Shown in pieces: positions 1 to 11,518 of a stretch of DNA of 64,000 nt. Below the pieces are notes generated by a model, which saw only the letters and a program-made list of their open reading frames with translations, was not told where the DNA came from and made no database searches. The stretch is from the NCBI GenBank assembly GCA_000499405.2, contig HG738140.1, positions 13,491,460 through 13,555,459 on the forward strand, in the 5' to 3' direction. The position numbers were made by a program, and so were the translations under genes. Source of the DNA: Onchocerca volvulus. Lineage: Eukaryota; Nematoda; Chromadorea; Rhabditida; Onchocercidae. Each line of letters opens with the position of its first letter. The stretch's first letter is position 1.

Positions 1-1596
1 AAATGACAAGAAGGTATTAGTAGTACAAGGAAGATAAATAAACGAACTTACTGAAAAGAGGAAGAATAAAACTGAATTTTACTCGCGAATTATCATCTTA
101 AATTTCAACACATCCTTTAATTTTGTTTATTGAAATCAATCATATAAATAAATCTTAACTTTTTTGCAATAATAAGGTCGGAATTTGCCTTTATTACTAC
201 TAATTTATAACTGCAACAAGTGAATAATGAGTTTAAGAATGCTATAACATAATCTTGTTATAATCATTAAATTTTATGTAACGCTATAATGATTATGTTA
301 CATTATATTACGATGATTAGGCGCTATTGCCATAATTATTATAGCATGTCATGATGATAAAATGATATTGATTATATCACATAATGTATGATGAATATAT
401 TCTACATTATATTACAATAACTATTATTATAATCATTTCTAAAAATCTCATTTTAATGATTTTCTTCGATTACAACGATGATACATACATTTCAAAACTT
501 AAAAAAAGAAAAAAAATCTCTTTCAGACTACGCTCTGTTTTTGTTTTTTATTTATTATTTTAAAAACACGTCATGCAAGATGAATATCCAACAAAGAAAA
601 AAAAAGAAACGAGAAATTTTTTCAGTAAAAAAATTTGATTAACAAAATTTGTACAATTTTAGTATGCTACAAATCAATATTTAAGACTTGTCTTCATTTT
701 ATGAATGAAATTTTGATAGCATCTAGATTTGATGCTTCTTACTTTTCATAAGCATAAATATATTTAAGGTCATATATTTTTGGTTTTTGTTTATATTATA
801 TTAGCATATTTGCTTTCAAAATGTGAGGAATATTCGCTAAAAAGATGAACAATGAGTTAGTTTATCTCGAGAATGGAATTTAATGAAACGAAAAAGAAAA
901 GAGAAAAAACTTTTATTATTGTTAATTTTATTGAAATAGCTTAGATTGATGAAATTACTCCGAAAATTTTGGCAAAATATAATATAAATCATAGTAAATT
1001 GAATGAAATTAGAACGAAATTCTTGACTTTGAATTATCGTTGAAATTGTGATCATTTGTTGAAATACTGAATCTTTCCGCCTGTTTGACTGATTGATGTT
1101 AATCAATATCAAATCAGTCTGATATTACTGAATCAAAAATTTGATGGATCATACTTAGATCACCGATGATGCTCATCTTTTACGACACATGACCGATGAA
1201 AAAGAAAAAAAAAAATGAAAAGCGATGATTTCTTAAAATAATAACACTACTGAAATTACATTATAATTATATAATACTGCCAAATGTGAAAAAAGTAATT
1301 GTTAGATGATATAATTACTGAATCAATAAAATCTTATGTTCTGATACAGCCAATTTGCAACTTTGTCAACTATCTACTCCATTTCGGAAATATAATGAAT
1401 ATAAGTTATAATGAATATGATTATAAGAAATGAATAATAAATGTGAAAATGAAAATGAATATAAAATTAATACAAAAAATATAATGATAAGTTTCAAATT
1501 TCAATTCCATGCAACCTTCTTATTAATGTGCTTTTACCGATATCACTCAATTATCTTATCAAAATCGACTTTATTATTTAAAACATTCGATTCGGA

Positions 1597-1711
1597 TTAT
1601 CCATTATGACCTTCCAACAAAGCTACATTATCCTCCAGACGATAACCATAAAACAATTTCCCGTTACCGCAATAATTCGTTTCTCTAATCCAGAAAGTTG
1701 CATTAGAAATA
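1597..1711 (-). CDS. Candidate terminal exon, unknown gene (left arm)
   Basis: A frame opens just after an AACAG acceptor and runs 37 codons to a stop. It contains NATFWIRETNYCGNGKLFYG and ends YRLEDNVALLEGHNG. NAT is a possible N-glycosylation site. The composition looks coding and an identical frame exists at 24054-24168. I do not recognise the family. It could be the last exon of a gene whose other exons lie at higher coordinates (3042-3453 or the LAPTM-like gene), but I could not establish a phase-compatible link. Confidence 0.3.
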
Positions 1712-2545
1712 CTGTTAAGTACAAATAAATCAAAATTCAGCGATTTAAAGAATTTCAGAAATTGTGAAAAGACAATTAATCTAAAGATAACCGGTACTAG
1801 TAAAAATCCCAAATCTTCTCGAATTTTTCATCAACTTGATCCTTTATCATCGATTTGATCTTCTTTCGAATCATTTTAAATCATCGCTTAAAAAAATCAT
1901 TTAAATCATCGCCAATAATCGTTTCGATACATGCATTCCTGAAATGTCTCGTTGTCTTATGAATTCAGGAAAGAGTCATATCAGATATTCCAATTTCTAA
2001 TGTAAGTAAAATGTTTCTCTTGGAAATTCACTCTATAAGATTTCAATTTTAAATATATATCTCCAACATTATTATAACAGCGCAAATAGAAATTTTCAGC
2101 TTAATTTTTCAAGACTGTTCTATCACGATTGGCCCTTGGGCGATTATGAACTATAAATGAGATCAAGATCCTATTCATCCGTAAGATTTATAATTGAGAA
2201 AAATTTTTTGAAACAATTTAAATACCTTCTTATCATTTTTCTTCTCCATCTTTTACAAGATTTTAAAAAATCAAAAATTCAAAATTTTGGAAGGAAGTTT
2301 AGAAAACTTAAACTAATTTTGAATGTAACCAATTTTTGATTACCAATACCAATACATCTTTTCAATATTATTCTTTTGTTTATTTATGTTATTTCCGTAA
2401 TTCAAATAGGCCTCCTAATAAGCTCTATCGATTACTGTAGTTCAAATAAGGTTGTAAATAAGTTCCCTAATAAATGATGAATGTGTTTGGAACGAGGAAG
2501 AATATGTTTGAAGACAATCAACAAAGTACCAAATATATGAGAATT

Positions 2546-2806
2546 TTATTTCCAGACATGCAGTTCCATTACGTGGAATATCCCATGACCATTAGTTGGA
2601 GATAGAGCGATGGACCTCGAGGAAATCCAGGCCTGAGTGCGCAAGAGGCCAAAAGAAGCGGAAGAGCCAAAAGGAGCCAACCGGAAAAGCCAAAAGATGC
2701 GGAAAGCATGAATGAAAGAAGCGCAAGGAGATAGATGAATGACCAGATGAAATATAAAATCAACAAGAATGAAATTTATCGCAGATGACGATGAAATCTC
2801 TCTCAA
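2546..2806. other. GC-richer island with GCCAAAAG repeats (left arm)
   Basis: This stretch is clearly richer in G and C than its surroundings. It contains several close repeats of a GCCAAAAG-type octamer between about 2645 and 2700. Long frames are open on the minus strand (86 and 65 codons), but they overlap and neither matches a family I know. The second copy is at 22959-23219. It may be a decayed coding segment or a fragment of a mobile element. Confidence 0.4.
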
Positions 2807-3041
2807 TCACATTCTTTGCCTTATTTAAACTGTCCTTTGTTTGATCAAAGTGTAGTAGATTTGTCCACCCAAATCCGTAGGTTTGAAATCAAAGTTGGTG
2901 CTTTAATAGGATTTCTTATGAATGTTGAAATTTGAGATTTGAATTTCATACTTTATTATGGCTCAAATCACAACTTCATCACTGCAAAACAAAATACTTT
3001 TCACTTTTTTTGAAAATTTCATGAATATGTTTTGCGTCATT

Positions 3042-3453
3042 CAATATGTTTTGCGAATTCGCTGAAATTTTCGAAACACTTCAAACACACTGTGCAACAT
3101 TAGGCTTGCAAATGTTTCGTTTCGAATTTGTTCAATGCCATTTGGTAGCATTTATTACATTTACATTCGGATATTAAAAGTTTCGCGACATTTTTTTTAA
3201 GAACCTGACTTTTGAAATAAGTAATGAATTATCAGTCATCTTTCATCCTCCAGAAGTCCCGAAATATTCATCAGGAAGCGTACAAACTGATGAATACAAA
3301 GATAGCCCAATCGACATCTTCTTCGAAACCATCTGATTCGAATGTTTGGACATTAAGTACTGCTCCTGTCATGAAGCAATTCGCACCATAACTTCTGGCA
3401 TTACGCAGAATAATAACGTTATAAAGGACTCCTTCATCTTTTCTGGCATTTAT
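3042..3453 (-). CDS. Coding-like segments, unknown gene (left arm)
   Basis: This is the left-arm copy of 22313-22495 and 22593-22724; see that entry for the reading frames. On the opposite strand, 3254-3391 is also open after a CTCCAG acceptor for 45 codons (it starts KSRNIHQEAYKLMNTKIAQ and ends KQFAP). Sequence alone does not decide which strand, if either, is used. Confidence 0.25.
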
Positions 3454-4364
3454 TCAAGATCATCTTCGGAAAAGATTCCGATAACATGATGGATTAACAA
3501 AGAGCTATGCATTGGCTTTTTAATCTAATAAATTAATTTTAATCTGATGAATTAAATAATTTAATTTTTTCCCGCTTGTTTAATTAATACTTCGTTATAT
3601 AGAATATTGATTCTATCAATTTTATCTAATTTGAATAAAAATTGAATATGAAAAGTCTTCCATAATTTTAATCGATAATTTACTTGTTTTACTATTTCAT
3701 GCTTTGTTTTGGAATGACTCTGGATATTGCAGAAAAAGAGGAGCTGACAGGAGAAAATTTTACACAGCAAGATTATAATCATCAAAAAAAAAAAAAAGGA
3801 TGAACAATATTCAATGCACAGACACAAAATTCTGATATTATTCAAGATGATGGAACATTCGCTGGGAAAACTCAAGCAGGAGCTGAACTTACACCAAAAA
3901 ATAGGAGAACGCTGCGAATTAAGCGACCAAAAACTTTTGATTTATGAAAGATGCGATTTGTTGAATATTATGAATTATTTCGCAATATTTCACTTTCAAA
4001 AGCGTAAATTTAAGAGAAATATAATAGGAAATCATGAAATTCAGTGAAGAATATTTGCAGTATTTTTCAAAATACTCAAATTTGATGAAAATTTTAGTGA
4101 AAAGAAAGTAAAATCGAATTCATGGCTCTTTTAAATTATTCTTCTATGAGGGGTGATCGTTATCCAACATTTACATTAAAAATTCAAAATTTTTTGCTCA
4201 TCAATGTCGATTTCGCTTCCGGAAAAATCACAGGACAAATTCATAATGTGGAATGGATAGCAAATGGTATTTGCTTCGAAATTGTTCAACCTGAAGCATC
4301 GAATATTCAAAAATTTTATTGCTGATGAGAAGTTTTATTTTATTTCACCACTTATTTTTTCAAA

Positions 4365-4460
4365 GTGAAGAAGACCTATAATAAAAAAAAAAAAAAAAAA
4401 AAAACAAACAAACAACCTGTTTGCTTGTTTGTTTGTTTGCAGCAACAACAACAACTAACA
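4365..4460 (+). repeat. Left-arm-only poly-A and microsatellite insertion
   Basis: A run of about 22 A is followed by CAAA units, then TTTG units, then CAA units. CAAA and TTTG are complementary, so the block can fold back on itself. The matching site in the right arm (about 21395) lacks the block, leaving the arms 89 bases different in length. Either the left arm gained it or the right arm lost it. Confidence 0.85.
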
Positions 4461-5165
4461 AATTTGCCTTTCGGCAATATTTGAATATACATATAATCAT
4501 GAAATCATCGATACATTTCATGAAATTATGAACGGTCAAAGTTTTGTGGCTCAAAGATTTGTTTCGGTTTTAAGTATTTGTATTCATTTCACTTTAGTAT
4601 GTTTCTCACACTCTTAAGATTGATAAATATTTGTTGAGTAACTAAGGCTGCCTTTTTTAGCTAATATATAATTAGCTAAGCCATGTTCTGTATGGTCTTT
4701 TAAGAATTTAAAGTTTTTTTGTGAATGGTCGAAGGATTTATGTATAGCTAAGATATCATCTGAATAGTGTAGAGATTGTCGAAGAATTCGAGGAAACTTG
4801 GATTAAGTCAATTTTTTGTGTTATTCCGGAATCTTTTCAATATTTCATTTTCTTTGAAAAAAATTTGGCTTCATTCTTTCTTCATCATTCTGTTCGATGT
4901 AAGATGTTTCATATTTTCAGATATCTAGTGAATACGCTGATTATTTTCCTTAAAATTTTTTGTCCAGTGACTCAATCATGATATTCGGATTTCTTTACTC
5001 ATCAAATTTTATCATACTTTATAGCAACGCTTTTATGATACCAACTATTAACAAAAAGATGAGAATGGCTTGTTTACATCTATATACTTACTATATGAAC
5101 AAAGATGATCGGATTGCATTATTCGTTTCATCGAAGCAATAAGGGTAAATAATCATACAATGAAA

Positions 5166-6030
5166 TTAAGATTCATTAACAGAATCAATCAATCCCTCAG
5201 AGAAATCTACCGTAATCAAATCTCCGTAAGTGAATTTCCGTGATGCTGTAATTACATTCATAGAACCGATATCGAATCGGAATTCCGTATCAACCTGATA
5301 GTTTGTTCCAGTGATAGATTCATTAAAGTACTTCCTTGAACATAATGTGATAGAAATTGTGATGGAAGCGCCAAATGCTTGAAAAAAAATGACAAACATT
5401 GCTCGATTTAGTAATGTTAAATGAGTAGAAATTCCCTGAAATTCGATTTATTTGGTAAAAAATAAGCAAAGATTGTGAATATATCGATAGATTTCAGCAA
5501 ATTACTAATTAAAAAGATAAGAAATTAAAAAATTGACAAATTAGTGCCACAAACAAACAAATGTACGTTAAATAAGTAAATTGATAAGCAAATAAATAAA
5601 TGAGCAAATTACTTTATATCTGTAAACTCCAAGAATCAAAATTGCGGATATTAAAAAATAGATAATGCTTATCAATATCAATAACACCACGTACCATAGA
5701 ATATCATAATACTGAAAATTTTGAAATTAAATTTTGTTCTATTTTAATTCCGAATTTTTTGTCATCATCAGTGATACCATTCCAGCATTATTTTTTTAAT
5801 GGTTCGATACTTTCTTTATTTTGAAAACAAATCAAAGATCATTGGACTACGTGTATTTCAATATTTTAGTTAATATTGTAAAAAGCAACTTCTTTGAAAT
5901 TTTGCAGAGTAATATAAATAATGGAATACGGCAGCATGAACAGTAAAAAAACAATCTTCAAGCTGGCCAACAACATAAAACCGTTCGGCGATTGACAAAT
6001 GCAAAACCATCTCGAATAATCCAAATCCAT
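5166..6030 (-). CDS. LAPTM4-like membrane protein, left-arm copy
   Basis: Three exons join in phase: 5890-6030, 5613-5711 and 5166-5435, giving 169 residues. They mirror 19825-20689 in the right arm. Exon 1 starts MDLDYSRWFCICQSPNG and holds a hydrophobic segment at about residues 18-42. Exon 2 is a second one (about 52-77) and exon 3 a third (about 85-110), followed by a polar tail. The exon borders match the third gene at 27341-28489 exactly, including a 99-base exon 2. LAPTM4 proteins are four-pass lysosomal/endosomal proteins. This copy lacks the fourth segment and has lost the CCHVRTG signature. The exon 1 donor (GTTGCT) is weak. The gene may be intact but diverged, or decaying. Confidence 0.65.
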
Positions 6031-6040
6031 TTTTATCTGA

Positions 6041-7830
6041 ACATTATAAAATGATTATGACATACTGATTAAGAAATAACAATGATTTGATAAATGAATT
6101 TCCCCTTAAGTTTTGAACTTTCGAACTTTTGAAAACTTGAAAACTTCATTTTTCAAATTTCGATTTTATGAAAATTTCTTCAGATTTATAAAAAAAAATT
6201 ACCTATTATGACTTCCACGAAATGATAAAAATAAAGGCTTTAGATGTAAATTATTCAAACCAGAATTGATGGACTTAGATAAAAAACAAAATATAATTCT
6301 TACTTATTATGAATTTGATTTTAAGACTAATTTTTGAAAATTTTATTTACAATAATTCAATTTTAAATCTTAAATTTCTGAAATCTTATTCATTTCAAAA
6401 TTTCAAAATTAAAATGATGGTTGTTGATGCTCGTAAAGCTGATGATATTTTGATTAACGTACAAATTGCTGCTAACTAACATCTATTTATTTCTTTTTTG
6501 AAAATAATTGAAACAATTTTATTGATCTTTATTAATTTCTTTTTTAATTTTATTAATTTTATAAATTTACTTATTTTATTCAGCATTATTATAGAAAGTA
6601 TAATTGGAAAATTTTGATCAAGAATGTAGAAATTATACATGATATATTTATTATACCTCATAAAAGCAGCAGAATATTTGCTAGCGCTCAATAATTTCAA
6701 ACTGTTTCTTAAATTTTCCTTAAATTTTTTATTTATGATTTTGAAGAAAATATAAATGTGTATATAATAAGTTAGAAGGTTTGGTGTGGAACTATGATAA
6801 GCAGTCTTATTCCCACGAATCATTATGTTATCATCCATATTGATGAAAAAATTGCTTGGAAGTGCAATGATAAGAAAATAATTTGACAATTTCAGATAGG
6901 AAATTGATAATGAAGGAAATGAAAATCTACTACTCAATTGTCAAATTTATTTCTGGCTCACTTTGAGTTCGATTTATCGGTAAAAATATGATGGAATAAA
7001 AATAAATTCTTAGAAATTTTCTGAAATATAGAAATTTTCGAATTCTTTTTCTCAAATAAAATTGTCCATAATTTGATTGATTTTATTCAAAAAATTGATA
7101 TTAGTAAGTGCGAAAGTTTCAATAAGATAAAAACTAATAGAGGGATTTCATTATCAAGCAGGTGCAGTAAACAGCTAAATTCTGAAATAAATTATTACGA
7201 GCATTAAAGAAATAAAACAGATTGATGAGTTTTAAAATAAAGGAAATGTAGTAAATTTAAAATTTTAAAGATTCAGCAAAAATAATTACACCTTAGGTTG
7301 CTTACCTCAAACTAACTTTTAAGAAGTATAGCAAGAATTAAACAGAACTAATTAAGAAAAAAGCAAGATTTCGAAATGAAAATGAATTTAAATGATTAAT
7401 GGAACTGTTTTGAAAAGATTTTTGTGAAAACATCACAAGCTTTTTATCCTGAATTTTCATTAAATTTTTAAAAATATGATATAAGCAAATTTAAAATAAT
7501 AACAAACCAGAAATTGTTGGAATTGATGAAAAGGAGAATAACAACTTCGGGATCAAAAGAAAAAACAAATACTAAGAATTAAAATTTTTAAACTCATCAT
7601 TTCAATAAAAATTTAATCGATGAAAACTTAACGAGATTTCGAAATGACAATGAATTTAAATGATTGATGGAGCTGCTTTGAAGAGATGTCAATAAATTTA
7701 ATGGAAATTAAGAGATAAAGCTAGCGATATTTTCATCGCTTTCGCTAGATCAAAACATCGCTAACTTTATTCCTGAATTTTTATTAAATTTTGAAAATGG
7801 AACTATGGATTCGGCATGAAATGTATCATT
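6041..7830. repeat. Older duplicate of 28490-30010
   Basis: This stretch lies upstream of the left LAPTM-like gene and aligns in the same orientation with DNA upstream of the gene at 28489, with many substitutions and indels. Shared landmarks include the GTTATCATCCAT block (about 6830 and 29170), ATTGATGAGTTTTAAAAT (about 7222 and 29458) and AATTTAAATGATTAATGGA (about 7384 and 29588). A unit at 7376-7470 recurs at about 7635-7800. The match runs across the palindrome inner edge at 6814 into the spacer. No gene is seen here; the minus-strand ORF at 6476-6937 is low complexity. Confidence 0.75.
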
Positions 7831-9295
7831 TTTTTTTTAAATCAAAGTTTATTTGAAATTTTTGGTTTTCTTGACTAATTATATCAGTTAGCTTGGGTAG
7901 AATATATCAGAGATTGGAACTCGAAATATTTGGGATCAGAAAAAAAGATTGAATTTAATCCGTTTAGCAAGATTATTTCTTTAATAATATCTCAAAAATA
8001 AAATTATCTTGTTACTTCATGTGATAAACTTCTGAAAAATAAAATTTCGAAAATTGCCTATACTAATTACTTTTGGTAAATCTTAGATGATGAGGTCGGC
8101 AATTTTTATAAATAATCGATGCAAAATTCGTTGCTACTTATAATTCGAGAAGTTTAGGAGGATGGGAATGTGAAGTAGTTTTTCAGGAAATGAAGGCTTT
8201 TCAATTTCCTGCCATCAGTTGAAAATTATTGGGCAATATTTACTATGCATCTATACTATGTAGTTATGCGTAAATAATCTATGCTGTTAGAGATAACTTC
8301 ATATTTCTAAGCAGATAATCTGAAATAATATGAATCAAAATTTCAGGAGTAGTCTTGGCACACACTATGTAATCCTTAAGTTGTTTATAATCTTTGTGTC
8401 AACAAAAGAGAAATAATGGATAATAAGAGAACTTTGCTGAATTTAAAAGTTTTTATAAAGAAAAAGGATTAGCTATGAAATTGCAGTTATGAATTTGAAA
8501 ATGGGAAAAAAGAGTTAGAAAAAGCGGAAGAATAAAAATTTATCATGAAAAATAAGAGAATGAAACGAATTAAAATATCATTATCAGAACGTTTCATCGA
8601 GTTAAATTTTGATCTCGAGGTCACACTGATAAATAAATTTTTGTTTTTCTATAAATGTAAAAATTGGGTAAATGATATCAAATATTACGCATATGCAAAA
8701 ATAAGTTTTACTTACAAATAAGTAACCTATATAAAAGTTTTAGTCAAATAGCTTGTAATCATATGTTTACTATTTACTATTAATGAAAATCTTTTCAAAT
8801 TTTAACCTTCTAACTTATAAACATATTTTGATTGTTTACTAAATTTATGAATGTGTAGTTATTAAGTTAATCTATCTCATTTGATTTATCCCTATGTTTA
8901 TTTGATATATAATTTATCTAAATATAAATTGCTAATAAACAATATTTATTTGAATAAATAAACATTATTGAATAAATGAGTAAAAATAATATCTATTGTA
9001 TATTATATATTTACTATCAAATATCCATTATATATTTGCTTATAAATTTTTATAAAATTGCAAAAAAAATTCTAGAACAAAAAAAAAAATTTATTTCCAT
9101 TTCTTACTATAATTAAAGTAATTATAAAATTCTTATTATAATTAATTCTTTATCCATTCATTATTGCATTTTAATTTCACATTTGAGGAATATTTCAAAT
9201 TTAATTTTGCCTTCATCAATCGTTCCGTTTGAAAAGAGAAATAATTAGTACAATATACGATTAAACTAATTAAACTACTAATTACATCTATCCAC
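7831..9295. other. Intergenic, low complexity
   Basis: Very AT-rich sequence, with the most extreme stretch near 8700-9130. I see no coding frame, RNA gene or element that I can support. Confidence 0.6.
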
Positions 9296-9362
9296 ATCTT
9301 TTCCGGATTTCTCAATCATATACATCCGTCTTCCTGCGTGATTGAGAAAGATCAGAAAAGAT
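9296..9362 (+). other. 67-base hairpin, possible pre-miRNA-like structure
   Basis: The arms ATCTTTTC..TTTCTCAATCA and TGATTGAGAAA..GAAAAGAT pair as 8 bp, a 4x5 internal loop, then 11 bp perfectly, around a 20-base loop. Size and shape suit a small-RNA precursor, but a miniature inverted-repeat element or chance is equally possible. No seed that I recognise. Confidence 0.3.
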
Positions 9363-11223
9363 TTATGACTGGTTTGTAGTGCTTCAAATTTATTGATTTT
9401 TTTAATATTCTTAGGAACTTTTAGATCCTTTAAATTTTATAATTTAAAATTTGAATTAATAATTGTAATTCGAATTAAAATTTTAATTATATTGAAAATT
9501 AAATGATTATTTAACTTTTTGTTATAATGTTTAAAATTTTTAGTTCTGCAGCATCTTTATTTTTCTCTAATTTATAATTTCTTAATTGATTTTTTCAGCA
9601 AACGCTTAAGAACCCACAAATTATTCCCCAGAATTTAATTTAAATTACGCAATTTAAATTTTAACTTCTACAATCGTAATTTATGTTAACTTTTTCAATT
9701 CTGCTAAAAACTAAACCATGCTGTTATAAATTTATTCTATTATAGTGTCTGAAATTTTTAATTCTACAGCGTCTTTATTTTTTTCGATTTGTAATTATTT
9801 AATTAATTTCTTCAGAATTTCATATATTAGGAAGAAATCAGTAAATAATATACAACGCATATCTATCTAAAATAAAGTTTGCTACTTCATATTAAACAAT
9901 TTTTCGCTTTATTGGAGAAAAAAAAACGTGCCACTTTAAAGTTAAATATTAAAAGAAAAAATAAATCCTCAATTTAATTCCTTTTTTACATCTTTTATCT
10001 TTTAATCAGCACATTAATAAACACACGAAATTGCAGCTATTTTGCAGAATATGGCATTGGTTTGGCCAAATGAACATAGCATTTAACTGGAAATATCTGA
10101 AATTAGATTTCAGTCCAATAATTTGTGTGCTATAAATGTTTTAAATTAATTCTATAGAAATTTCTCATTAATTGGCAAATTTTATACTAAATAACTTTTG
10201 AATTTTAGCTTTCACTATACGTAATGAGCGATAAATGGACAAAATATTAGATAATGAAGTTATTAACTATAAAATTTTTTGATTTCACGACTAAAGATCC
10301 GGTAAATTGTTTTTGTGAAATTTGAGTACATAATGTGAAAAGAAAATTAAAAATTTAATTTTTTTTTACAAAACTTTTAGTGAAATTATTAGCAAAAATA
10401 TACATTTTATACAATTTGTTATTTAAGATTTAAAATTTATGATTCACTCCTGCAAACTGCTAAATGAGCAAAATCATTGAAATCTCGCTATTAAGTGTAG
10501 TGAAATATACATTTATCCTAAGAAAATGAAAGGGTCAGTTTAATATAGCTGAAAGTTGCCGAAATGTTCGATTCAAAAATTAAAAAGGCATATTTCATTT
10601 TTTGGCCTTATTATTGTTCCAAAAAAAAAAAAAAAAAAAAAAAAAATCGCAAATCCCATCGAACTCATTATAAATCAAAGAATTTTGAAAGTAAAGTGGA
10701 AAATATAGTAATTAAAAGGAACGAAAAATTCATCCATATTTTTCTTGACCTGGAAGTTTCGGAAAAGATGAATAATCCTTATAATGTTTCCTAAAGTTTG
10801 TTTATTATTCATTATGAATTTTACATTCGTATTTGAAAACGAACAGATTTTTAAAATGTAGTTTCACAGTTTTAGTCCATGCGACCGAAAATAGTAATAT
10901 TTGAATTTTCAATAATTTACTCAATCATGGAGTACTCCTTGGTGCAATAACAAAGTTTGTAATTGAAATTAAAATTACAAAAGTTAAAAATTAATATTTT
11001 TGCTTATGGATGAAATTGTTTCAAGTAATTTAAAATATGGGAGAAAAATATTAGTGAGAAAGAAAAGCGTTAGATGTTTCATTCAATTTAAAAAATGAAT
11101 AGTTCAAAGTTTTACCATTTTTTTTTTTATATATTTAGTCAATTCAATCCTTTTACACACTTATTTTCTTTTATTTTGTTTTCATGTGATGGATTTAAAA
11201 AATTGCCAAAACGGACATTACAG
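9363..11223. other. Intergenic, low complexity
   Basis: AT-rich with a long poly-A run near 10621. The open frame at 10564-10794 runs through that poly-A and is not credible as a gene. Confidence 0.6.
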
Positions 11224-11518
11224 GATGGACGAACGATTTTACATGTCGCAGCAATGTTTGCGAAGGAAGGAATGATACGACATCTATTAAGGTTGCGACA
11301 AAACAAACGAAAGAGAAAGCGGAGTTATTAATGAAAAAGTTTAAATTAGATTACTTCATCTTATGCTTCTTTTGTTGCAGATATCCAATCGAACTGCCTT
11401 GCATTTTGCTTGTGCTCGTGCATCGAAGTGCGGTATTCGCATGACGCAAATATTGTTGGAACGTTGGAAAGAAGATCGTCTTGCAGAAAATTTGCAAAAA
11501 TGCTTATCGATACATTAA
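11224..11518 (+). pseudogene. Ankyrin-repeat fragment with phase break
   Basis: Segment 11224-11291 follows a TTACAG acceptor and reads DGRTILHVAAMFAKEGMIRH, an ankyrin-repeat start (G-T-LH-A). Segment 11381-11518 follows TTGTTGCAG and reads ISNRTALHFACARA..., another repeat start, then MTQILLERW and a stop. The obvious donor after the first segment leaves two bases over while the second segment is read in phase 0, so the two do not join in frame. I see no further repeats upstream. It is most likely a relic; an undetected alternative donor could rescue it. Confidence 0.45.

Larger units (their letters stand above)
3..6814 (+). repeat. Left arm of a large inverted repeat
   Basis: This arm is the reverse complement of 19043-25762. 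Positions pair so that left plus right equals 25765 over at least the first 2.8 kb, with no net indel. The sum becomes 25766 near 3.6 kb, 25855 after 4.5 kb (one 89-base length difference) and 25856 near 6.5 kb. Matching ORFs in the two arms differ by single residues, so identity is very high. Pairing is clear from base 3; the outer edge cannot be fixed because the window starts there. At the inner edge similarity fades over about 40 bases near 6775-6814. Confidence 0.95.

Noticed and set aside
240..440. Palindromic TAATGATTATG-type sequence as a possible origin or CRISPR-like array
   Set aside because: No regular unit or spacer length; simple AT-rich sequence with fortuitous symmetry.
3561..3875. 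104-codon ORF (and its mirror at 21891-22205)
   Set aside because: It reads through the complement of a poly-A run and overlaps better frames on the other strand.
6476..6937. 153-codon ORF on the minus strand
   Set aside because: The product is mostly Ile, Lys, Asn and Leu from AT-rich DNA, and the other arm does not keep the start. It lies in duplicated non-coding DNA.
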